A stretch of 64,000 bases of DNA from positions 19,536,001 through 19,600,000 of the forward strand of contig CM028889.1 of assembly GCA_016801885.1 (NCBI GenBank), given 5' to 3'. The position numbers were made by a program, and so were the translations under genes. The notes beneath the pieces are model-generated. The model was not told the DNA's origin, searched no databases, and saw only the letters and a list, made by a program, of their open reading frames with translations. The stretch comes from Toxotes chatareus (taxonomy: Eukaryota > Chordata > Actinopteri > Toxotidae). Shown here one piece after another: positions 36,616 to 47,006 of this stretch; within the stretch, counting starts at the first letter, position 1; the number at the start of each line of letters is the position of its first letter.

Positions 36616-39358
36616 CACTATTACATTGTAAGATAATATTCAAAAAGAGAATATTTTGTGTGTAAGAATCATTGTAATTGAAGGTAATCCAGAAGCATTC
36701 AACATCAGCATTCTTGTCTGGCCAGTTGAGCGCAGAACTTGATTTGTTGGACTGGGGTCAGGTGGCTGCCTTGATCAGTAAAGATCATAACTGTCTTTGT
36801 CAATGAAGAACTCCTTGGTTGCTTTGGCTTTGTATGTATTCAGGATCATCGTCCTGCTTCTTCATCCTAAAACCTGGCTGGTGTGCGTAAGTCCCACGCT
36901 GCTCTACCAACATGGATGATCATGCAGCTGAAAGTCGGCACTTTAGCCTCAGAGTTTAATTTCAAATCCAGAGCCAACACAGAAATATGTTGCCATCCAC
37001 ACACAACATGCACACAAGTGACACAGTTCTTTCCTGCAGCCAGGAGCAGGAAGTAAGTTGGATGGAGCTAATTATGGCACAAAGTGTTGCTGCACATGTC
37101 CTACTCATAAGAACCTGCTAGATTCACAGCCAGGAAGTCACACTGATCTCGCAAAAACATACCCAGTCACACCCAGACAAGTCAATGCATGCTCAAGCAG
37201 AAACATATACATACACAAAAGCAAACACACACACACACACACACACCTATCCATACACAGTATAGCTAAATGTTTGCACTACAAGGTCAGAGGAGCACAT
37301 GTGTTTGCAGGCGCTCAGGGACCTGTAACACACCACAGGTACATACGCATGGCAGTTTTATTCGTCCCGTGTGTGTGTGTCTGCCTGTATGTGTGTGCAC
37401 AGTTGTATTTCTCTGTGTGTTTGTGTTTGCTGATGTGTGAATAGACGTCTATTTATCCAGTCAAACCAGAGCAGAGTTTATCCAGAGTCCCACATCATAG
37501 GGATAGTGTTTCACCTTCTGCCGTTTCCCATTACTGCATGGATTAGTCAGAGCAGATCTGCAGATCATTTACAACTGTGTGTGAGTGTGTGTGTGTGTGC
37601 GTGCGTGCGTGTGTCAGTGAGGAGGTCAGTCTGTGATGGATTTCTGTCCTCATCTTACATTTAATACCTTCATATTCTTTGATATAAACTACAGAACAGA
37701 ATGAAGTAGAAGACAACAATAAAATAGAATTGAATATTTTAACAAATAAGTCTTAAGTCAAGGACCACTTATTAGTTTTTTCCTACCTTCACATTTTCAG
37801 CCACGTCTCATCATCTTCCTCAGCGCATGTGAATGGCTTCCTTAAACTTTCCTTTAACCCCTTCACAATTAATCAGAGATGAAAACTGATCCATTACTGT
37901 TACAGCTGAGCAAAGACATGAGCTGAAGTTGAAGCTGTGAGTTGAAAGTTCCAGAAATGGACTAGTTTCTCTGAAGTATGAATTATAACACTCAGTGAAA
38001 TAGAACAGAATAGAAGACGGCAGGAGAAAATAGGACCGAATTCAAGAGTATAATTTTTTTTACCATAAGATACACGCATATAATACAACTGAAAATCAGA
38101 ACATTGAGTTCAGGTTTCTGAAGAAGTATCCTTGTTGATCTAACCATTAAGCTTCTGTTGGTCTTTTCAAATGAGTAAGGACAGGAGTTTCAGTGCTCGG
38201 GCATTAAAGGCTTGATTCATTATAATAATATAAAAGAACAATGTCAAATGTCAGGTTTTGGCGTCAAAGAACAAACAATTATGGGTAAACCTGCTGCACG
38301 TGAAGAAGGGATGCTAGTTTCTCCATTAATAGCAGCCTCGATAGACTGTGCGGGTAATGCACCTGTGCATGAGGTTTGAGCATAGTGAACGACTCTCTTC
38401 TTCTGAGGTCAAAAACACTTTGGGCTTGCTATCACCAACATGAAGGAGCACTCAAAATCCCTAACTGCAGAAGATGCACTGTAGGTGAGGCAGGCTGAGG
38501 AGAAGCAGGTATACTGAAAATACCAATTACGGATTTGTGCGCTGAACATCACAGTCTGAGATAATCTCACTGTTCCTCAGCGTGGACGTTTCCTTTGATC
38601 AGTAGATACAGTCGGGACCTTTTTCCCCACCATGCATATTGCATTCCACAGCCATACATTCATAAATATGACAGTATCCTCTTTAAGAGAAAAATGCATG
38701 TACCCTGTCCATAAAGGTTTACATCGGTGTTCTGCACAAGTAAAGACTAGACAGTGAGTAAAATGGGAGTCAGCAGGTTTTTATTTTTACTCTGGCGGAG
38801 CAGTGTTGTAAAATGCAGTCTGTGAAGGGAGCGATCGTGGCGAAGCGTGTCGAGACACACCAAATATCACAATATCCCTCTGAAATGAGATGAATGCAAC
38901 AGGGAAAGAACTTAGAGACGGCGTCTGTGTCTGTGTCTGTGTGTGTGTTATATGTAGAAAAACAGAGGAAGATGGGGATATAGGTGGCAATTAGGTATAC
39001 GAATTGGAACAAGCAGTTGTTTGTGTTTCTGACGCTGTATATTTGAGCAATTTGTATTTGTATGTTTGAAACTCTATAGCAAGAGAGAAAGCACTAAATC
39101 TTAAGATGAGTGCAGTATCTCAAAGTCAGAAACCCAGTCACTGCGGGTTGTATGTCACAGCCGGCTTCTTGTATCCCTGTAGGTTAAGATTTATGTTTTT
39201 CTGTGTGCCTCATTATTTTAATTTTGCCATGTCAAGGCCACCCATTTACTTACTTGATTTTTCAGTATTTGAAGTGGAATAAAGAAAATTGGCACAAAGA
39301 AAAAAAAAAAAGTCTTTACTTTTGAATCGGACTTCACTCACAACGGAGGTGTTTACCC

Positions 39359-39360
<2 letters not shown>

Positions 39361-39391
<31 letters not shown>
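39361..39391. repeat. (GT)n at edge of promoter-like island
   Basis: A GT run of about 15 units immediately upstream of the GC-rich block at 39460-39660. Confidence 0.93.
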
Positions 39392-39395
<4 letters not shown>

Positions 39396-39459
39396 GAAAT
39401 AGCGGGATTGAAATTAACGGTGGAATTTACTGAGCGTTTATGTAGCGTGACTGACAGCG

Positions 39460-39745
39460 TGCGTGCGTGCGTGTGCACGCGCGTGTGCAGAATAATTGGA
39501 ACTTCAATGCCCACAATCCCCACAGACTCCTCAGCTCCCCTCCGCCCCCTCCGCCGCCGCCCACACCCATTCAGCGGCCGGCTCGGCTCGCGATTGGCCC
39601 GATTGCCTAATGACATCAGTACCCAACGTGGGGTACCTGGGTGATGGTTGGATAGGACGAGACATCCCTTTGTCCAATCAGAGCGCAGAGAGAGCCCTCA
39701 GACGAGGAAGAGCTTTTAAGGTGGAACCGAAAGATTGGCGTTATC
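39460..39745 (+). promoter_or_regulatory. GC-rich promoter-like island with CCAAT boxes
   Basis: The sequence changes abruptly from A/T-rich to GC-rich with many CpGs. Elements visible are a C-rich Sp/KLF-like run (CCGCCCCCTCCGCCGCCGCC, 39542-39561), an inverted CCAAT box ATTGG at 39593-39597, TGACATCA resembling a CRE/AP-1 site at 39611-39618, CCAAT at 39674-39678, a TATA-like CTTTTAAG at 39713-39720 and another ATTGG at 39734-39738. The order and spacing suit a + strand start site near 39745-39750. No coding gene is recognised directly after it. It might drive an unannotated transcript or an upstream alternative first exon of tle2. Confidence 0.5.
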
Positions 39746-39861
39746 TCTCTCTACAGTCTAAATTGAGATGTTTAAGCTTGAAAGTTGAGTTTCTCTCGAC
39801 TTTAGAGCTCGTTGTTGATATAAGACAGCGCACGAGACACTAGTAGTTACCTAACTGACAG
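39746..39861 (+). ncRNA. Candidate non-coding first exon of an unidentified transcript
   Basis: It follows the promoter-like island and ends at CTGACAG with donor-like GTAACC at 39862. Another donor-like TAG/GTAGGA lies near 40024. The sequence contains no long open frame from an early ATG. The call is inferred only from position and splice-like signals, and the true transcript, if any, is unknown. Confidence 0.25.
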
Positions 39862-40510
39862 GTAACCTGGTCTAACTAAGTTACATCGACTCCAACGCCC
39901 GTCGTTTTCAAGTTAGCAGTCTCGACTTGATGTGAAAACACTGCGGCTCTGATGTCCTAAATGCGTTAACGGCTTGTGTTGTTGTTATTCTTTTGACTGT
40001 AAACTTGTTTAAAAGTCGGCTAGGTAGGAAGAAGCGAAAGACTAAATACTGCAGTGTTTTTGTCGTGAGTTTGTGTTGAGTTTGCTACGAGTTTACTTCA
40101 AAAAAAAAAAAAAAAGACAAAACTATCATGAGGTTGTGTCAACAGGGGCTGCCAATTTTCATTTATGGAAACCCTCAACCATGAGAGCTCTAGAGTCCAT
40201 TTGGTAACACGTATTTAAAATTGTTATGCTCTACATTATCTGGAGACGGAACTGAACCCTGTGCTGCAGAGAGGGTAGCCATTTTTTACACATCTCTTTA
40301 ATATTAAATTAATTAGGTCTTCACGATAACCTGAAAGGTTGGGGTTATTTAACCTACCTCTTATGGAACCTGAGTGCTGACACGAATGTGCTCAGTTAGT
40401 TTGCTTCTACTGGTAGAAACTTTTACAATGGTTAATATCTGTTATCTGTTTAATATTAAAGTCTTTGTGAGCTGAGATCATAGTGTCTTTACTGTTTCTC
40501 TGTGTTTCAG

Positions 40511-40666
40511 ATGCTGACCATCGCTCTGAAGGTGCTGACTCTCCTCTGTGGATCCCCTCAGCCCGCATCCTTGTGTTTCCTCATGTTTTACCAAAGCAGA
40601 GGTTCGTCAAATGCAGTCTTTTCCATGCATTCAAAATTTATAGAGAAACTGCAGTTTGTTTGCTAG
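40511..40666 (+). CDS. Candidate small ORF after a strong splice acceptor
   Basis: A strong acceptor (TTACTGTTTCTCTGTGTTTCAG, ending at 40510) is followed immediately by ATG and a 51-codon frame ending TAG at 40664-40666. The start, MLTIALKVLTLLCGS, is hydrophobic and could resemble a signal or membrane segment. A second frame (DADHRSEGADSPLW) is also open across the same segment from upstream. I recognise neither, so the segment could equally be an untranslated exon or chance. A donor-like GTTCGT at about 40603 would truncate the frame. Confidence 0.2.
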   Translation: MLTIALKVLTLLCGSPQPASLCFLMFYQSRGSSNAVFSMHSKFIEKLQFVC

Positions 40667-43600
40667 TTTTCAGCATCTCTTGGGGAAAAAAGGATCAAAA
40701 CATATAACAAATAACCATTTTTCAGTTGTTTTTCTTTTGATTGCTTAGAAAACACTTGCATTTAAACCTTCTCTGATCAAAGGAAGTGGCTGATGGCAAA
40801 CACACTCTGATTGTAAGTGTTACTGTTTTGTTGTTTGTTTGAAGTTTTCTCTATACTGTATCCAGCCCCAAACCCCTTAAATAATGTATGCCTTAAACTT
40901 TACAGCTGAAATCTGTCTCGCTTTGCACCTTCAGACTAAACCAGTGATGGCTGGTGATAGAAGTGTTGAACATGCAGTGGCTTCGCCTCGTTGCTGTTGG
41001 CATGAAAATGAAATGTAAATGAAAACATAATTGATGGACCAGGTAATGTGGTTGTGAACACATTATCTCCTGACGTGATGAAGTTCTCATTGTTAACTTG
41101 GGCTGGTGCGACCTGACAGACCCGTTTACCACATACCGTTGCTGTGGGAACATGCTATATATCAGTGCGATATTATGAGTGCTAGTGGTGAATACAACTG
41201 CAATCTCTGAACGTATGTAACTTCTGAACTGTGTTGGTGTCTGTGCCGTTCTGTGTGTGTTTATCTGCCTGCCCATCTGTCTCTGTGAAACCCACTGTGA
41301 GGAGTCGGGGGAATAATTACCTGCATAATCCATTCTAGACAATTAGATAATGCTGATTAGTACAATGGGCTACATGGGGCAATGGTGGTGTTGGATGCAG
41401 TGATGTGGGTAGGGGTTGTGGGGGGCCTTGTGCCACTGAATGACAGTGTGTGTCTGTTTGGAAAAGAGAGCTGAAATAGAGATTTTGAATGAAGGCAGAT
41501 GGGAAGAAGAGCAAGAACGTGGATGATTGAGAGACGGAGAGAAAATATGTAGAGCAAGCGAGTTTAAAAAATTTAATGAATTAATCTACTGGGAATCCTT
41601 TCTCCTGGTCCTAGATGTCCTTCCACAGTGTGAAGGCAGGCAGGTCAGGTAACTTAGAAACTCTCACTTGCTTGTAGGTGTGAAGGCTCTTTGGTGGCAT
41701 GTTCAGGGTCTGCCTTGTGACCAGTTTATGCTAAGTTAGGCTCCAGCACTGTTTGACCCTTAACAGAATAAATGATTTGAATATGAAGGACTTGGATGGC
41801 TGAATGTTTACAAGAGTAAATTTTAGCCAGATGTTGGTACTATTTTTGCACAGTTTTTGGCAGCTGTTGGCTTCTGACTCCATACTTGATTTCCAAGTGT
41901 GGAAAGGCTACAAGGCTCAAGTTATGGACCACTCACTGCTGGCCAGTGAGAACTCCTGTTACTGCCCTGTGGGTTGTTTATTTATCTAGTGTGGCACATT
42001 GACTGCATCAGTTTCAGAGATGTCTTTAAAGGGACGCTGAATAACTTTTGCTAAACGGCAGCCACTCTGGCGATGAGTGGCAATTTTAAGATAATGGTAC
42101 AATGAATTTTCCTTTTTTTCCAGGATTTGCCTGAGTTGGTTACTTTATAGACACCATGATATGGTGACTTGAATAATAGCAAGTGGAATGGGATCATAAG
42201 CAGGAACATGAAGGGCATTGAGTTTACTTTCTGTTTTACTGTCGTGATAAAACCACTGAAATGTTTATCTGTGACATGTTAAAATGTAGTGTGACAGTGG
42301 AACAAGTAGAGCCATAAAATCAGCAGACTGACTCTGTTACATGTTTTACACAGCAATACAGTATATTTTAAAAGTTCGCCAACCTTAACCACCATAAGCC
42401 GCATGTCATACCAGACGAAATGATGTAAAATAAATAAAATAAAAATGTTAATTAAATGATAAATTAATAGATTATAATAAACTACTGAAAAAAATCAACT
42501 CTTCTCCATGTGCTCTCACGCACAAATGAGTGTGTAGATTTATGGAAACAGACTCTTTAATCCTGCTTGCGGCTTCAGATCACATGTTTATTGTCAGTGC
42601 TTTAATGCTGTTAATACGAGGCCTTCCTGACTGTTGTCGTTGCAACAAATCCTAAAATATATATATCCTAAAACGGAGCAGACCTGCTCCATTTATGTAC
42701 GTACTAAATGAAACAAAGTCACTCTTCCACAGCCTTCTCCTCTCAGGCAAATGCTTACATACATAGTTTCTTACTCAAAATAGCACAATGGTTACTTACC
42801 ATCAGATTAGATATTCGAGGAAAAATGCTAAAAATGTGTCACAGTTGACATTCAAGCAAACTTTGCTGACTTTTAAGGGAGGTTAACATAAGACAGCATT
42901 AGGTTTTCCCAAAAGGATCTATAGTGTTCGGCATTAGAGTACAATGGATAATAGGATGTCTGTATGTGTCCTTAATTGAAGCTTTTGGGCTGCCCTCTGG
43001 CTAACCCACTTGTTATCAAATGCAGTCTCTGTCTTAGTGGAAACCCTCCATGGATGCCAAAACTGACTGTGTCCGATTCTACAGTGTCGGATTAATGGCT
43101 GTTTGATCAAGTTCAAAGGCGTAGCTGCCCTGGATGAACTCATTATAGGCAGAGCCAAAAGACGGCTGGGCCAGACTGGTGTTCTGTACATGGAAAGGCT
43201 TTAAATATCAGTTCTTAGTTGGTCCTGGTCCATTCTGGGCAGTCCTGTAAATAACATGTGCATTGGAGCCAGCAGTCAAAAGTAGGCAGGCAGACATTTT
43301 TATCTTGCTGTAGCAGGGATATTTGTGGGGGGTTACAGTGGTAATCCTCCTGATACTCGACATATTGATTTTGATGACATCGTTGGCGGTAAGCGGACGT
43401 TGCTGTTGTGTTTCTGCACTGCAGCTTTGCTAGATATCACTTCACAGTATGTGGGTCTGACTGTAATGTACATTTCCTTGGATTTTCTGTTGATTACGTT
43501 TATATAGATGGCACAGATAGCTGTTGTTGATTTTTTTTGTTTGTTTTTTGTTAGGTGCCCAGCTCTTCTGTTTATTTCAAATAAGTCGCTGTTTCTATGA

Positions 43601-44989
43601 AGAGAAAAGTAAAAAACTTTCTATCAAGTGCTTCAGTAGATTGGGACGTATCTCATGTTTAGGATGTGCATATTGAATTGCAAAGTGTGTGCTGTTGACT
43701 GACACTGTTCAGTGTTCCTGAGCAGGGTGCTTAATGCCTGTTACATCATTTTAAATCTGCTTAATCATTTTAGATAAAAGACCTTATATACTTTTGTATG
43801 GGTGCATAGGTTCTTTTCCCGGGAACATGTGACTTAAGACATTTGACTTGTATCCAGATAGCGTATAGATTAGCCGTAGTCACGTTGCACAGAGATCTCT
43901 TTAGGCAGGGAAAATCAAGCAGCATCCATGCTAAGTACTTGATAATAATCAAACTATGGCCGTAGTCTAATTATTGGTCATCTTACTCATATTTATATGA
44001 GTTGAATTCAGGTCAAAATCTGAGTAAGAATGACCTAATCAACAGACCCCGATTACGTGTTAATCTTTCTAATAATTGTGCTATGAGTATCTAGTTTGTT
44101 TCAGTGTTTTGATTGTGTACATTTACCACATAGGTCACACAATGTGATAGTTTTCTACAAAAACAGATGTGTGGGTAAGTAATTTCATTAATGCTGAAGA
44201 CCATAAACACAAATGAAGTGCCTCTGTTTGCTGTTTTCCTGTTCTTTTATGTGCCCTGTTGGTTTTAACCTGCTTTAACCTGCTTAACCTGAAGTGATAG
44301 TGAGCGCCTCCGTGTTTCACTTCTCATGTGGGCAGTGGATGTACAGTGTGTAGTTTGAAATGATGCTGCATTCACAGTTGACAGACATCTGGATGCTATG
44401 GCTCTCAGACCACTTCCTCAGGAAGTTTGGCAGACAGATCAGATCAGTGACATCCTTCACGGCAACCCGAGCGTGTTTACACCTGGATTTATATGTGATT
44501 AAGCATGATTGGATAGCTACTCAATCATTCAAGACGCATTTCAATGCAAGGTGTTAACGGGGTAATAAACGTATCACTCTAAGTAACTATTATGTGTGTA
44601 TGTGCAACTCTTTGTGTGTGTGCTGCATAAGAAATTTGTTCACATATTTGTCATGAATTTGTGTTTGAGTGTCGCAGCGTTTGTGTGTGAGAATCTCGAT
44701 TCATATCAGTTTGAGTGTAAGTCTTTGTGCATGACTGATTGCTTTCTCTGTCTGACCACAATTGAAAAGGGATCCATCTCTCTCTGTGCCTCTCTCTCCT
44801 CCCTCTGCCTCTCTCTCTGTCTGTGACTGGGTGTCTCTATCTACTCAGTTCCACCTTAAGAGGAGCTTTAGCAGCCTGTCATGTTTGTGTTGAAGCCAAC
44901 AGGCACAATATATTACAGTCTAGGGCTTGCTGCTGAAAAGCCCGCTGGATCCTCCACTGACCTGCTGTTCTTTCCTGCTTTCCTCTCGC
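40667..44989. other. Intergenic or intronic stretch, no gene recognised
   Basis: It is A/T-rich with few microsatellites compared with its surroundings. No exon with recognisable coding content was found. A GT/TG-rich zone begins near 44590 and CT-rich sequence at 44770-44825. If the island at 39.5 kb is an alternative tle2 promoter, this would be intron. Confidence 0.55.
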
Positions 44990-45240
44990 GTTTTTTCCAC
45001 ATTTAGATTAAAAACAAAGCCCTCACTCTCTCTCTTTCTCTCTCTCCCTTCTCCCCTCCCACCTTCTTCTTCTTCTTCTTCTTCTTCTCCCTCTTCTCCT
45101 TCTTCTTTTCTGCGGCAGCAGTCAACGTAGAGGCTTCAGCGTGTCATAGAGAGGTTGAAGAGGAGGAAAAAGCAGTGAAGACGACTGTTTGGACGGAGCA
45201 CAGTGTGTGTTTATGTTTGTATGTTTCGCCATTGGACGGC
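44990..45240 (+). promoter_or_regulatory. tle2: Probable tle2 proximal promoter region
   Basis: This lies upstream of the tle2 start codon, where sequence shifts to C/T-rich with a (CTT)n run at 45063-45090 and then to CpG-containing sequence with an inverted CCAAT box (ATTGG) at 45231-45235. No TATA box is obvious. The start site is inferred to lie around 45100-45250 from the change in composition. Confidence 0.35.
45062..45090. repeat. (CTT)n microsatellite
   Basis: About nine TTC/CTT units in a pyrimidine-rich stretch just upstream of the presumed tle2 leader. Confidence 0.9.
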
Positions 45241-45824
45241 CGGGTGAAGGGGCACGAGGAGAAGAGTAGTAGGAGGAGGAGGAGCAGGAGAACAGGGGAG
45301 CCTGCCTGGATGAAATTCTCTCTGTCATGTCACTACGTGTGGACCTTGACTGATCACAGGGTGAGGAAAAGAGAGAGACATTGAGAGGAAGACGAGGAGG
45401 AGGAGGAAGAGGAGAGAGAGCGGAGGACAAACTCAGACTTTGGTTTCACTGGGAAAAGAAGAAGAAGGATCCAGGAGGAGGAGGTAAAGTCTGGTGCTCC
45501 GTTTTATCATGACATTGTGGGATAAACGATCCAACGGACTGAGCACTCTTCAGTTGTGTGTCAACAGGAATTCGTCTTAGAAGACAGAGAGAAGGAAAGC
45601 TGGGAAGAAAAGGAGGAGAGAGACTCTGGAAGAGTAAAGACTGCTGTGTTCAGCCCAGCTAAGGAGCAAAGACTGGACTTACTGAGTGTGTGTGAGAGTG
45701 TGTGTGTTTGGGGGTTTGTGTGTGTGTGTGTGTGGCTGTGTAACCGGTGGAGGGCAGAGGAGTGGAGGGCCAGGGGACTAACCTGGCCATCAAACGGACT
45801 GGCAGCCTCTCCTCTCCTGGGATC
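45241..45824 (+). other. tle2: tle2 5' untranslated leader (probable)
   Basis: A purine-rich leader (GAGGAGGAGG-type runs at 45260-45300 and 45370-45485) precedes the start codon. It carries an upstream ATG at 45509 opening a 23-codon frame (MTLWDKRSNGL...) that stops at 45578-45580. A donor-like GAG/GTAAAG at 45483-45488 and an acceptor-like TTGTGTGTCAACAG ending at 45567 could remove most of that upstream frame by splicing. The leader length is inferred. Confidence 0.4.
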
Positions 45825-45848
45825 ATGTACCCTCAGGGCAGGCATCCG
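45825..45848 (+). CDS. tle2: tle2 coding exon 1 (start codon)
   Basis: ATG at 45825 opens MYPQGRHP, the exact N-terminal signature of the long Groucho/TLE proteins, and is followed directly by donor GTTAGT at 45849. It is phase 0, as the first exon of TLE1-4 is. TLE2 is a nuclear transcriptional co-repressor that tetramerises through its N-terminal Q domain and binds partners such as TCF/LEF, Runx and Hairy/E(spl) proteins, mainly through a C-terminal WD40 propeller. Only residues 1-62 of about 740 are encoded in this window. The tle2 call rests on exons 2 and 3 and on linkage to tle5. Confidence 0.92.
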
Positions 45849-46270
45849 GTTAGTACCTCCTTATGTCTCTGTCTGTCTCACTCTTCTTCTGTCTGTCTCT
45901 CCATCGCTCTCCATGTCTGTCTCTCACATCCAATCTCTCTTTCTGGCTTTTTATGTCTCAGATCCTCCTTGTTACTTCTGTCTACCTCTGTCCCCTTTTT
46001 GTTTCTCTTGTGTCTTTTTTTTTTTTTTTTTTAAGTTTCTTTTAGTCTCTCCTTATGTGTCTCTGCTACTTGATCAAAGCTTAAGTCTCTCCATGTCTTT
46101 GTCTTTCTGTCCCATTGTCTTTTTCAGTCCATTTTTCTCTTGTTTAGTTATAGGCACTGTACTGTAACATGAGGAGTGAGATGTGACGGGAGGGGTGGTG
46201 GTGTTTGGGTTAAGAGATTCCCTGTTATGTACACACACACAGACCCACACACACATACACACACAAACAG

Positions 46271-46311
<41 letters not shown>
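46271..46311. repeat. (CT)n microsatellite
   Basis: About 20 CT units following a CA-rich stretch, in tle2 intron 1. Confidence 0.95.
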
Positions 46312-46314
<3 letters not shown>

Positions 46315-46928
46315 AGCGGCAACCAGGTGCCTTTGAAATCTTGTTGATGGTTAGCTGTGCGGGGTGTAGGTGGCATGTAACTGAATCTGCACTTCTCAGC
46401 TTGTGTGTGACATTGTAATCACGCACAGTATGTGTAGGACTGTTTATGTGCGTGGCAGCACGTGTGTGAGAGTAGATCTGTCTGTTTTAATATTTGTGTG
46501 CAGGTGTGCTAAAGAGTCTGTCGGACTGTCAGCTGTCCATTTGCTCATTTCTGTTGCTAAGCAAACGTTTTCACACACACACTCTCACGCACACACACAC
46601 ACTGACCGTTTAATTGATAGTTAAGTTCCACTTAATTCATTTCCATTACCACTAAGAAAGGTCGTGAGTGCACAAGTACTTCCCCCTAATACCTCCTTAA
46701 ACTCCCTTCCCTCCTTCAGTTTCACCCTTCATCAGCAGTGAGAATTTGCCGTTAATTTACCTGCCAGGGTAAAATAAAGGTTAAAGAACAGAGGGATGAA
46801 TGACAGCGTAGGCTCAGTCTGGCTTAGGCCATTCGTTTCACAGGGGCCCCGGTCCGGTTTCTGTAATCACATTTGCTTGTCAGTCTCTTTGTATCTGCTA
46901 CAAATGGGTCAGTGGCCACTTTGCCTCC

Positions 46929-47006
46929 CAGTCAGCCAGCCAGCCACTCAGTCAGCCAGCCAGCCAGCCAGCAAGCCAACTAGCCAGCAAGCCAGCCAGC
47001 TAGCTA
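46929..47006. repeat. (CAGC)n/CAGCCAG minisatellite
   Basis: Tandem CAGCCAGC-type units with CAAG and CTAG variants, such as GTCAGCCAGCCAGCCA and CAAGCCAGCCAGCTAG. It is an intronic simple repeat. Confidence 0.9.

Larger units (their letters stand above)
28311..39355. other. Intergenic stretch, no gene recognised
   Basis: It contains GT/CA-rich zones (30220-30650, 33890-34140, 34720-34770, 35155-35560, 37220-37430), a fish repeat (32485-32930), a second repeat (36391-36615), a GA-rich block (34970-35050) and GT/GC alternating sequence (33918-33975). The 124-residue frame at 30967-31341 lies in sequence that starts like other fish repeats (AAAGGATAATTTCAG) and shows no known domain. I found no supported exon. 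Confidence 0.6.

Noticed and set aside
39496..39843. 115-residue + strand frame over the promoter-like island
   Set aside because: It spans the CCAAT and TATA-like elements and has no known domain. GC-rich islands often lack stops by chance.
45556..46167. 203-residue + strand frame overlapping tle2 exon 1
   Set aside because: It is in a different frame from MYPQGRHP and runs through the GTTAGT donor into C/T-rich intron.
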